Source of the DNA: Bradyrhizobium liaoningense
GTDB taxonomy: Bacteria; Pseudomonadota; Alphaproteobacteria; Rhizobiales; Xanthobacteraceae
Reading direction: 5' to 3'
DNA: 48,495 bases
Assembly (NCBI RefSeq): GCF_018130955.1
Contig: NZ_JAFCJM010000051.1
Location: forward strand, 1 to 48,495
The notes under the pieces are model-generated. The model did not search any database, had not been told where the DNA came from, and saw only the letters and a program-made list of their open reading frames with translations. A program made the position numbers and the translations under genes. This document shows positions 8,208-15,477 of this stretch, piece after piece (the first letter of the stretch is position 1; each line of letters begins with the position of its first letter).

Positions 8208-9107
8208 ATGTCCGATTTTCCGGTTGCGGCCCTGCGCAGCGTCGAGATCACGACGCCGCACCTCGCCGGTTCGGTCGATTTCTACACCGGGGTCTGGGGC
8301 CTCGACATCGCGGCGGAGGTGGGCGGCACGGTGTACCTCGCTGCAATGGGAAACGACTTCCATGTTCTCGAGCTCACGCCGGGCGAGGCGACGTCGCTCA
8401 AGAAGGTTAGTTTCCGCGCCCGCTCGCGCGAGGATTTGCACCGCCTGTTCGACCGCGCGCGGCAGGCCGGCTGCGAGGTGATCAGTTCGCCCGCGCCATC
8501 GCCTGCGCCGTCGGGCGGCGAAAGTTTTGTGGTTCGGGAGCCGCAGGGCTGCGCCATGGAGTTCGTCCACGGCGATCGCACCAAGGCGGCGCGCGTGATT
8601 GCTGATCGCCCCGAGCGGCTGGCGCATGTCAACATCAACAGCACTGACGTCGAAAAGCTGTCGGCCTTCTACCAGGACGTCTTGGGATTCCGCCTGTCGG
8701 ACCGATCGAAGCTGATGGCGTTCCTGTGCTGCAACAGCGACCACCACGCGGTCGTGCTTGCAGAGGCACCTGGCAACGGCCTCAATCACATCGCCTTCCT
8801 GATGCCCGATCTCGAATCCGTCATGCGCGGCTCCGGCCGCATGATCGATCACGGCTATCCGATCGGCTGGGGCGTCGGCCGGCACGGACCGGGCGACAAT
8901 GTGTTCGCCTATTTCGTCGATCCGACCGGGGCCGTCATCGAATACACCGCCGAAGTCTTGCAGATCGACGACAGCTACGTTGCGAAAGGACCCAAGGATT
9001 GGGTTTGGCCGCCGGGACGAACCGATCAGTGGGGCATCGCCCCGCCAAAATCCGACGCCTGCAAGACAGCGCAGCTCGCCGTTCCCTTCACGACGGCCCG
9101 CGCATGA
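8208..9107 (+). CDS. Extradiol ring-cleavage dioxygenase (VOC superfamily)
   Basis: 299-residue two-domain vicinal-oxygen-chelate protein of type I extradiol dioxygenase shape. The N-terminal module (about 8-120) lacks ligands. The C-terminal module (about 137-255) carries the Fe(II) 2-His-1-Glu set: His140 (AHVNINS), His194 (GLNHIAF) and Glu245 (AVIEYTAE). The FYQDVLGFRLSD and WGVGRHGPGDNVFAYFVDP segments are typical of catechol-2,3-dioxygenase relatives. It cleaves a catechol-like ring next to the two hydroxyls; the exact substrate is unknown. It is first gene of the operon, its stop overlapping the monooxygenase start (ATGA). A glyoxalase-type function is less likely given the intact extradiol ligand spacing. 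Confidence 0.85.
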   Translation: MSDFPVAALRSVEITTPHLAGSVDFYTGVWGLDIAAEVGGTVYLAAMGNDFHVLELTPGEATSLKKVSFRARSREDLHRLFDRARQAGCEVISSPAPSPAPSGGESFVVREPQGCAMEFVHGDRTKAARVIADRPERLAHVNINSTDVEKLSAFYQDVLGFRLSDRSKLMAFLCCNSDHHAVVLAEAPGNGLNHIAFLMPDLESVMRGSGRMIDHGYPIGWGVGRHGPGDNVFAYFVDPTGAVIEYTAEVLQIDDSYVAKGPKDWVWPPGRTDQWGIAPPKSDACKTAQLAVPFTTARA

Positions 9108-10705
9108 CCGAAGCGGCCGCCACCGACTATGACGTGCTCGTCGTAGGCTTCGGGCCGACCGGCGCTGTTGCCGCAGGCCAGCTTGGCCGCCTCGGTCATC
9201 GCACGCTGGTGATCGACCGGCTCACCGACGTCCATGACAAGCCGCGCGCGATCGCGCTCGATCACGAGATCTTTCGGCATCTCGACAATATGGGCCTCGC
9301 TGAGGCGATCGCGCCCCATGTCGAGCCCTTCACGGCATCGGAGCATTTTGGCGTCGACGGCCAGTTGATCCGCCGCATCGACATGGTCGCAAAACCCTAT
9401 CCGCTCGGCTACACGCCGAGCATGGTGTTCAGCCAGCCCGCGGTCGAGGCTGAACTGCGCCGCCACGCGACTGGTTTTTCCAATGTGCGGGCCGAGCTCG
9501 GCGTCGAGCTGCTCGATCTCGTCCAGGCGCCTGACGGCGTCGAGGCAAAGCTGAAGGACGCCGACGGGCAGCTCCGTTCCGTGACGGCGCGCTATGTGCT
9601 CGGCTGCGACGGCGCCTCGAGCACGGTGCGGGAGATCGCAGGCCTTGCGCTCGAAGACCTCATCTTCGACGAGCCCTGGCTCGTGGTCGACATGCGCGTG
9701 AACGAGGCTGCGCTTGCCCGCCTGCCGCAATGCTCCGCGCAGTTCTGCAAACCGGCGCGCCCCGTCAGCTTCCTCATCGGCCCGAAGAACCACCGCCGCT
9801 GGGAGATCATGCTGCTACCGGGCGAAGACGCGCGGCAGATGGAACGGCCGGACAACGTCTGGAAGTTGCTCTCGCCCTGGCTCACGCCAGAGGATGGGGA
9901 GTTGTGGCGCGCGGCCTCCTACCGCTTCCACGCTCTCGTTGCCGATGTCTGGCGCAACGGCAAAATCCTGATCGCCGGCGATGCCGCCCATCAGCAGCCG
10001 CCCTTCATCGGCCAGGGCATGTGCCAGGGCCTGCGTGACGCCACCAATTTGGTCTGGAAGCTGGATCGCGTGCTCAGGGGGGTTTCGCCCCATTGCCTGC
10101 TCGACAGCTACACGGTCGAACGCAAGCAGCACGTGATCGAGCTGACCGGCCGGATCAAGGCGATCGGCCAATCGATCTGCGAACGCGATTTTGTCGCGGC
10201 GCGCCGGCGCGATGCGCAGATCCTGGCCGATGGCGGCGGCAAGCCGCTGCTGATGACACGGCAGGAGATCATTCCGCCGCTGCGCGCTGGCTTTCTCGGG
10301 CAGCACGAAGGGCCGGCGCGCGGCAGCCTGTTTCCGCAGCCACGGATCGCGAGCGCCGGCACGGTCCGCTTGCTGGACAAGGTGACCGGATCAGGCTGGC
10401 GCGCGTTCATCGACGGCCGCAGCAATGATGCCGCCGCCCTGCTCGCACTCTGCGCCGCGCGCCCGGACATTTTTGCGGCGGCCATCGCGCCTGCCGGCTC
10501 CACCGCGCCGGACGCGCTTGAGGAGACCGAGGGCGTGCTCGCAAACTGGTTCGACCGTCATGGTGTCGTCGCCGCGCTCGTGCGGCCCGACCATTACGTC
10601 TTCGGCACGGCGCGCGACGCCGCCGAGCTCGGCGATCTCCTGCGCGAGATCGAGGCGCTCTGCATGACGTCCCGGCCGGGCGAGACAACCACAATTCCGA
10701 TCTGA
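9104..10705 (+). CDS. FAD-dependent aromatic monooxygenase (MhpA-like)
   Basis: 533-residue flavoprotein hydroxylase of the phenol-hydroxylase/MhpA group, which uses NAD(P)H and O2 to add an ortho hydroxyl to a phenolic acid. Seen: dinucleotide-binding VVGFGPTGAVAAGQLG (about 14-29), the DG motif VLGCDGASSTVRE (about 165-177) and the GD motif ILIAGDAAHQQPPFIGQGM (about 289-307). A C-terminal thioredoxin-like tail (about 420-530) is common in this family. The start is ATG 9104, overlapping the dioxygenase stop by 4 bases; the much longer upstream frame is a shadow of that gene. Together with the dioxygenase it would convert a monohydroxylated aromatic to a catechol and open the ring. MhpA-type substrates (hydroxyphenylpropionates) are a guess. 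Confidence 0.88.
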   Translation: MTEAAATDYDVLVVGFGPTGAVAAGQLGRLGHRTLVIDRLTDVHDKPRAIALDHEIFRHLDNMGLAEAIAPHVEPFTASEHFGVDGQLIRRIDMVAKPYPLGYTPSMVFSQPAVEAELRRHATGFSNVRAELGVELLDLVQAPDGVEAKLKDADGQLRSVTARYVLGCDGASSTVREIAGLALEDLIFDEPWLVVDMRVNEAALARLPQCSAQFCKPARPVSFLIGPKNHRRWEIMLLPGEDARQMERPDNVWKLLSPWLTPEDGELWRAASYRFHALVADVWRNGKILIAGDAAHQQPPFIGQGMCQGLRDATNLVWKLDRVLRGVSPHCLLDSYTVERKQHVIELTGRIKAIGQSICERDFVAARRRDAQILADGGGKPLLMTRQEIIPPLRAGFLGQHEGPARGSLFPQPRIASAGTVRLLDKVTGSGWRAFIDGRSNDAAALLALCAARPDIFAAAIAPAGSTAPDALEETEGVLANWFDRHGVVAALVRPDHYVFGTARDAAELGDLLREIEALCMTSRPGETTTIPI

Positions 10706-10721
10706 CAATGGAGAGAACGCC

Positions 10722-11567
10722 GTGATACTGGCAACTGTAGCGATCGATGGCCGCACCACCTGGGGCCTCGTCGAGGGCGAGACTTTTTTCGATGTCGGTG
10801 CCGCGCTTAAAGCCCGCTATGCCGACCTGAAGGCAGCCATCGGCTCCGCGTTCGCAGGCGTTGCGGATGCAAAGTCCGCGGCAGCTAGCGTCCCGGTCTC
10901 GAAAGTCACCTGGCTGCCGGTCATTCCGAACCCGGACAAGATTTTGTGCGTAGGCCTGAACTACGAGACCCACCGCAAGGAAACCGGCCGCGCCGAGGTC
11001 GAGCACCCCACCATCTTCTCGCGCTATGCCAACAGCCAGACCGGGCATTTGCAGCCGATCGTGCGGCCGCGCGTCTCGACCGACCTCGACTTCGAAGGCG
11101 AGCTTGCGGTCATCATCGGCAAAGCGGGGCGCTACATCTCCCGCGCCGACGCCATGGACTACGTCGCCGGCTATTCCTGCTACAATGACGGCAGCATCCG
11201 CGATTTCCAGCGTCACACCCATCAGTTCACGCCGGGCAAGAACTTTCCGGACACCGGCGCGTTCGGGCCCTGGATGATGACGCCGGACGAGCTCGGCGCG
11301 CTCGGCGAGCTCAAGCTCGAGACCCGCCTCAACGGACAGGTCGTGCAGGAGGCGCGGATCAAGCAGATGATCTTCGATATCCCGCGCCAGATCGAATATT
11401 GCTCCACCTTCACGCGGCTCGAGCCCGGCGACGTCATCGTCAGCGGAACGCCCGGCGGCGTCGGCGCGCGGCGTGAGCCGCCGCTCTGGATGAAGCCCGG
11501 CGATGTCGTCGAGGTCGAGGTCGAACGTCTCGGCGTGCTCAGGAATGTCGTCACCGACGAAACCTGA
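10722..11567 (+). CDS. Fumarylacetoacetate hydrolase family protein
   Basis: 281-residue member of the FAH superfamily. The core begins near residue 62 with NPDKILCVGLNYETHRKETG. Metal-binding acidic residues are in DLDFEGELAVIIGK (about 122-135), and the C-terminal signature is FTRLEPGDVIVSGTPGGVGARR. FAH enzymes hydrolyse, decarboxylate or isomerise 2-oxo acid ring-cleavage products, so it is the expected third step after the hydroxylase and extradiol dioxygenase. The exact reaction cannot be fixed by sequence. It starts at GTG 10722 with GGAGAG ten bases upstream. It lies 16 bases after the monooxygenase gene. Confidence 0.85.
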   Translation: MILATVAIDGRTTWGLVEGETFFDVGAALKARYADLKAAIGSAFAGVADAKSAAASVPVSKVTWLPVIPNPDKILCVGLNYETHRKETGRAEVEHPTIFSRYANSQTGHLQPIVRPRVSTDLDFEGELAVIIGKAGRYISRADAMDYVAGYSCYNDGSIRDFQRHTHQFTPGKNFPDTGAFGPWMMTPDELGALGELKLETRLNGQVVQEARIKQMIFDIPRQIEYCSTFTRLEPGDVIVSGTPGGVGARREPPLWMKPGDVVEVEVERLGVLRNVVTDET

Positions 11568-11577
11568 TCGACAGGCG

Positions 11578-11601
11578 GCAGCCCGCGATCGCGCGGGCTG
11601 C
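11578..11601. other. Strong GC hairpin between FAH-family and Bug genes
   Basis: Perfect 10-bp stem GCAGCCCGCG/CGCGGGCTGC with a 4-base loop, without a following T-run. It is placed 11 bases after the FAH-family stop and 62 before the Bug-gene start. It may slow transcription or protect transcript ends and so set a different dose for the binding protein. It is not a canonical Rho-independent terminator. Confidence 0.5.
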
Positions 11602-11662
11602 GCGCTCATGTACGCCTCAAAACGACAAGAGCCCGAAAAGGGCACCCTCCAGGAGGAACACC

Positions 11663-12640
11663 ATGTCAAAGCTATCCCGTCGCCTGCTGCTCGCCGGAGC
11701 TGCCCTTTGCCTCTCCTTTCCGGCCTTCGCGCAATCATGGCCGCAACGGCCCGTGACGGTGATAGTCCCCCAGCCCGCGGGCAACAGCCCGGACGTGATG
11801 TGCCGCCTGATCGCTGACAAGCTATCCCGGGCCTTCGGGCAGCAATTCGTTGTCGAGAACCGCGCCGGCGCCGCAAACCTCGTCGGCACGCAGTCGGTCG
11901 CCCGTGCCGCAGCAGACGGTTACACATTCCTGTTTGCCACGTCGGCCGCGCTCGTCACCAACCCCTACACGTTCAAGAAGCTGCCCTACGATCCCGTGAA
12001 GGATTTTGTCCCGGTCGCGATGGCGGCCCGCAGCAACCACGTCCTTCTCGTCAATCCCGAGGTGAAGGCCAAGTCGCTGCCGGAATTGATCGCGCTGGAA
12101 AAATCGGCACCCGGCACATTGAGCATGGCCGTCGACGGCGCGCGCAACCTCTCGGGCCTGATCGCGCAAGCCATCAACAAGCACGCCGGCACCGGCTTTG
12201 TCCTCATCCCCTACAACACGACGACGAACGCAATCCAGGACGCCGTGACGGGCCGCGTTCAGGTGACGATCCAGGCGGCGTCGATCGCAGAAGCCTTCAT
12301 CAAGGCCGGTACGCTTCGCCCGATCGCCGTTGCAGGCGCCAAGCGGATCGACACCCTGCCGGATGTTCCCGCGATCGCCGAAACGCTGCAAAGCGTTGAT
12401 CTGCAGGGCTGGTTCATGTTCATGGCGCCTAGCGGCACGCCCGCCGACATCGTCGACAAACTGAGCGCCGAGATCGCAAAAGCCCTGGAGTCGCCGGAGG
12501 TGCGCGAGCGCGCCCCTGCCCTCGGCTTCGACGTCCGCATCGGCGATGCGGTGACGCCTTCAGGCGCAAAGCGCTTCCTCGACGGCCAGCTCGCCTCCTC
12601 CGGCAAGATCATTCAGGCGCTTGGTATCGAACCTGAATAG
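11663..12640 (+). CDS. Bug-family tripartite tricarboxylate transporter binding protein
   Basis: 325-residue periplasmic solute receptor of the TctC/Bug family. Signal peptide 1-23 (LLLAGAALCLSFPAFAQ). The mature protein opens with SWPQRPVTVIVPQPAGNSPDV, the family's ligand loop, and continues with VVENRAGAANLVGTQSVARA, DGYTFLFATSA, LPYDPVKDFVPVA and the C-terminal PSGTPADIVDKLSAEIAKAL. These proteins bind small carboxylates, often aromatic acids, and deliver them to a TctA/TctB permease. No permease gene is adjacent, which is common for Bug proteins. The ribosome-binding site is excellent (CAGGAGGAACACC before ATG 11663). The context suggests it captures the aromatic acid degraded by the operon upstream. 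Confidence 0.9.
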   Translation: MSKLSRRLLLAGAALCLSFPAFAQSWPQRPVTVIVPQPAGNSPDVMCRLIADKLSRAFGQQFVVENRAGAANLVGTQSVARAAADGYTFLFATSAALVTNPYTFKKLPYDPVKDFVPVAMAARSNHVLLVNPEVKAKSLPELIALEKSAPGTLSMAVDGARNLSGLIAQAINKHAGTGFVLIPYNTTTNAIQDAVTGRVQVTIQAASIAEAFIKAGTLRPIAVAGAKRIDTLPDVPAIAETLQSVDLQGWFMFMAPSGTPADIVDKLSAEIAKALESPEVRERAPALGFDVRIGDAVTPSGAKRFLDGQLASSGKIIQALGIEPE

Positions 12641-12799
12641 CCGGGCCGCCGGGCCGTCACTGCATTGCGACAAAGAACCTCGCCGGCGGCCGCGATCGCC
12701 GTTGATCTACGTCAACGTTTCCGGCTCCCGGCGCTCATGTACTTCTCGCGTCGCAATAGCTCCGCCACCTTTGGTTCGCGAGCGCAAAGGAGTATCACC

Positions 12800-13069
12800 A
12801 TGCATGCGAGGAAGCGTCTTTCGATCAAGTCGATGACAGCTGCAGGAATTGCTGCCAGCGCCCTGCTGGGAGTTGCAGGTGTTACTCTCAATCCCGCACC
12901 GGCCGGGGCGGTCGTGTATTGCCAGTATGTCGATTACCCGCCGAGCTGCGTTGCGAGACCCGGTGTCGTGCTCAGGCCGCGCCCCGTGGCGCGTGCAGCT
13001 GTCCGGGCTGGCACGGCGAGCCCAACCAATCTGAATGGCGGCGTCAATCGCGTCGGCGTGCGGCGGTAA
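12800..13069 (+). CDS. Small secreted protein of unknown function
   Basis: 89-residue exported protein. A signal peptide (about 1-34, SMTAAGIAASALLGVAG..PAPAGA) is followed by VVYCQYVDYPPSCVARPGVV and a basic tail RPRPVARAAVRAG..NRVGVRR. Two cysteines in the mature part could form a disulfide. Small proteins of this pattern are frequent in Bradyrhizobium and have no known role (from memory). ATG 12800 has AAAGGAG eight bases upstream; the longer frame from 12665 lacks a signal at its own start and is rejected. No neighbour suggests a function. Confidence 0.65.
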   Translation: MHARKRLSIKSMTAAGIAASALLGVAGVTLNPAPAGAVVYCQYVDYPPSCVARPGVVLRPRPVARAAVRAGTASPTNLNGGVNRVGVRR

Positions 13070-13223
13070 GGACTTGCGGGTCACGAGCCTGGACGGCAAG
13101 TGACGCGAGCCCGAGGATCGGTCCGTCCAGCACGGTCGACATCCGGCTTACATTGTTCTCACCAGCGGCTTAGTGTTCGCGCTCCGGAGCGTCGCGACCA
13201 AAAGCCTCTGGATGAGGTCTGCC

Positions 13224-13688
13224 ATGCTAACACCGGACATGAAGAGACTGATCGAGGAGCAGCGCCTCGGGTTTGTTGCGACAGCGTCGCTCGATGGAAT
13301 GCAGAACGTCTCGCCGAAGGGGACCTTCGCCGTCCTGGATGACCGGACCATCGCATTCGGCGAGATCCGTTCACCCGGCACGATCCGAAACCTCAAGGCG
13401 AATCCGCGCGTCGAGGTCAATTTCGTCGATGCTTTCGTGCGCAAGGGCTATCGTTTCGCTGGCATGGCCACCGTGGTGGAACGGGGCGAGCCCGCCTTTG
13501 ACACGCTGCTTCCGAACTTGCGCAGTTCGCTCGCGCACAGAATCCGCGCCATCGTGACGATCGCCGTGACCAGGGCGTTGCCCCTCACTTCGCCAGCCTA
13601 TGATGAGGGAACGACCGAACCGGAGCTGCGCCGGGCCTGGACCACCCGCTTCCGCATGCTCCAGCCATCCGGGCGGTTCGAGGAGTGA
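13224..13688 (+). CDS. Pyridoxamine 5'-phosphate oxidase-family flavin protein
   Basis: 154-residue split-barrel protein. MLTPDMKRLIEEQRLGFVAT (1-20), NVSPKGTFAVLDDRTIAFG (about 28-46) and TIRNLKANPRVEVNFVD (about 54-70) are the usual FMN-binding strands of PPOX-type proteins, followed by VRKGYRFAGMATVV. These small proteins bind FMN or F420 and reduce diverse substrates; true PNPOx activity is unlikely because the C-terminal PLP-binding part is absent. ATG 13224 (codon 18 of the open frame) was preferred to GTG 13173 because homologous sequence begins at the later Met. Monocistronic as far as can be seen. Confidence 0.8.
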   Translation: MLTPDMKRLIEEQRLGFVATASLDGMQNVSPKGTFAVLDDRTIAFGEIRSPGTIRNLKANPRVEVNFVDAFVRKGYRFAGMATVVERGEPAFDTLLPNLRSSLAHRIRAIVTIAVTRALPLTSPAYDEGTTEPELRRAWTTRFRMLQPSGRFEE

Positions 13689-13851
13689 CCATTCGACGGT
13701 GCAATCGGGTCAGCTTCCGGCCCGCGGCAAACATTCGCCAGGTCCAAGTTTTCCAGTGGCAATGCAACTCCTGCTCGTAGTAACATCGTCGAACCGGATG
13801 TCCTCGAGCCCGCCTGCCTGAACTTCATGACATCAAATGGAGGAAGGGAAA

Positions 13852-14382
13852 ATGTCGGTCCCTTGCAAGTTCGAACGCAGCCTGCTCAGCCACGAAGAAT
13901 ATGAGACGATCCGTCTCACGCACCATCCCGCCATCTATGACATCGAGGCAGCTGAGCTTGAGGCCATGCGCCCCCGCTTGCGCAAGATGCGCGACAAGGA
14001 GCGAACGCAGAGCCGGCACAAGCAGCGAGAGCAGCGCGGGAAAGGCGAGGCCCGCGGCGCAAGCTTTCCAGGCACCGCCGAGCACGCATCCAAACGCAAG
14101 CAGGTCTTCGCCGCGGCGCTCAAGCGGGTGAATTCCGAGGTCAGGCGTCTTCACAATTTGGCAGCCAAGACCGCAAATGTCGAAGCAGCTCGAAAGGCTC
14201 TCGCGCTGCATCGAGCCGCCAACTTCATGACCTATCCCGCCGCCGGAGCTACGGCGAACGAAGGCATGGCGCCGAACCCGAGTTCGCGCCGAAGAAAGAT
14301 CATCACAGGTGCAAAAATCGGGCGAGTGTCGCAGTCGACGAAGGTCGCACAAGCGGTGCGCGACGCGCGAGGCGCGGCTTAG
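13852..14382 (+). CDS. Basic conserved protein of unknown function
   Basis: Unrecognised 176-residue, very basic and probably helical protein. The N-terminal segment SVPCKFERSLLSHEEYETIR is followed by an acidic/Leu patch (DIEAAELEAMRPRLRKMR), a long Lys/Arg/Gln-rich helix (RDKERTQSRHKQREQRGKGE), a helical middle (SKRKQVFAAALKRVNSEVRR) and a basic C-terminus. No signal peptide or membrane segment. GGAGGAAGGGAAA stands directly before ATG 13852 and decides the start over ATG 13837. The base composition and character would fit a nucleic-acid-associated protein, but no domain is recognised and this is a guess. Confidence 0.6.
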   Translation: MSVPCKFERSLLSHEEYETIRLTHHPAIYDIEAAELEAMRPRLRKMRDKERTQSRHKQREQRGKGEARGASFPGTAEHASKRKQVFAAALKRVNSEVRRLHNLAAKTANVEAARKALALHRAANFMTYPAAGATANEGMAPNPSSRRRKIITGAKIGRVSQSTKVAQAVRDARGAA

Positions 14383-14447
14383 CGGACCTAACGCTTCCGC
14401 TCTCCCCGCCACATTAGCTCAACCGAAGAGCATCGAGCGAGTGTCAT

Positions 14448-15473
14448 TCAATCCCGGTGTGCCCCTTCCCACTCTTTTGCAGCCTTCACCGACTCTTCGA
14501 AGGCGCCCCCGCTTTCGAGCAGCGCACGTTTGAGCGCGGGGTCGAGCAGCTGTTCGATTCCGCTATCGTCGAGCGGCATCCTGTCCTCGCGCACCGCCGC
14601 CATTAGCCGGGCGATTTCGCCTGCTGCGTGGGCCGGTGTATGCATCAGCACCAGCCGGCGCATCTTCCAGGGGTTGTTCGGCACGTGGCAGCTATCGCAC
14701 TGCGCGTCGCGCATCCGTAGCGCCAGGGTCCTGTATGTGACGTCGAGCTTCTGCAGATAGGGATTGTCTTGCCGGAACAAGCCGTCGAAAAGCGTCACGC
14801 GCGGCTGGATGCGTCCCTCCTTGTCCGTCCACATCCACTTGCCGTCGAACTTGGGCCTTATCGGTTGCGTGGAGACGACAGGGCTTCCGTTGCCCCGCTC
14901 CGTGAATTGCCCGATGACGATCTTCGCGGTCTTTGGATTGACCCAGAGCAGAACCGAATTGGCGGCCTGATAGACACCCCACTTCGCCTCGTCGTGCCAG
15001 AACGGATACGGAAAATTCCCTGGCGCCAAAAGGTTGCGGAACCCTGCTCGCAGACGCATCACGTACAATCGCTCGCGCTCGACGTACTCGATGCTGTACT
15101 CGCCGCTATACATGAACAGCGAGAGGTAGAGCCCGGCAATCACATCGGGCGCAAACTGAGTGAGATTGGTGTCCTTGAGTGCTGCCCCGGCGTCCTGATT
15201 CCGACGGCCCCACAGGAGCCTCGGCGCGAGGCTCCGCCTTAGCGCGGAGTCGCCAAACAGACTGCGCCGGCATCGGTCGAAGGCTGCCTCGTCTGAGGGT
15301 GACGCTGGCGAACAGACTTGCTGCAGCTCGAGTGCGACCTCGGAGGCCATCTGCGCGATCTGGTCAGCAAGGTCGGGAAGATCGTCGTCGTTTTCCGCGG
15401 CGTCCACGGTCAGCAAAGCGGCGAGCAGCAGTGCGCCGCTTGTTACCAGGCGCCTGGCGATGGCGCCGAACAT
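14448..15473 (-). CDS. Exported monohaem c-type cytochrome-like protein
   Basis: 341-residue protein with an N-terminal signal (RRLVTSGALLLAALLTVDAA) and one haem c attachment site, CDSCH, at residues 259-263, in the context LRMRDAQCDSCHVPNNPWKM. A methionine 5-10 residues on and several later (LVLMHTP, ARLMAAV) could be the axial ligand. The 230 residues before the haem site are unlike a classical cytochrome c and include WHDEAKWGVYQAANSVLLW and a lysine/Trp-rich region. The haloperoxidase-like gene ends 4 bases upstream of its ATG, so the two are one operon and the pair probably works in the periplasm. Function unknown; an electron-transfer or peroxidase partner role is inferred. Confidence 0.75.
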   Translation of the reverse strand: MFGAIARRLVTSGALLLAALLTVDAAENDDDLPDLADQIAQMASEVALELQQVCSPASPSDEAAFDRCRRSLFGDSALRRSLAPRLLWGRRNQDAGAALKDTNLTQFAPDVIAGLYLSLFMYSGEYSIEYVERERLYVMRLRAGFRNLLAPGNFPYPFWHDEAKWGVYQAANSVLLWVNPKTAKIVIGQFTERGNGSPVVSTQPIRPKFDGKWMWTDKEGRIQPRVTLFDGLFRQDNPYLQKLDVTYRTLALRMRDAQCDSCHVPNNPWKMRRLVLMHTPAHAAGEIARLMAAVREDRMPLDDSGIEQLLDPALKRALLESGGAFEESVKAAKEWEGAHRD

Positions 15474-15477
15474 GGAT

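Noticed and set aside
8726..9103. N-terminal extension of the FAD monooxygenase
   Set aside because: Lies inside the dioxygenase gene in another frame; the flavin-binding motif follows ATG 9104 at the usual distance.
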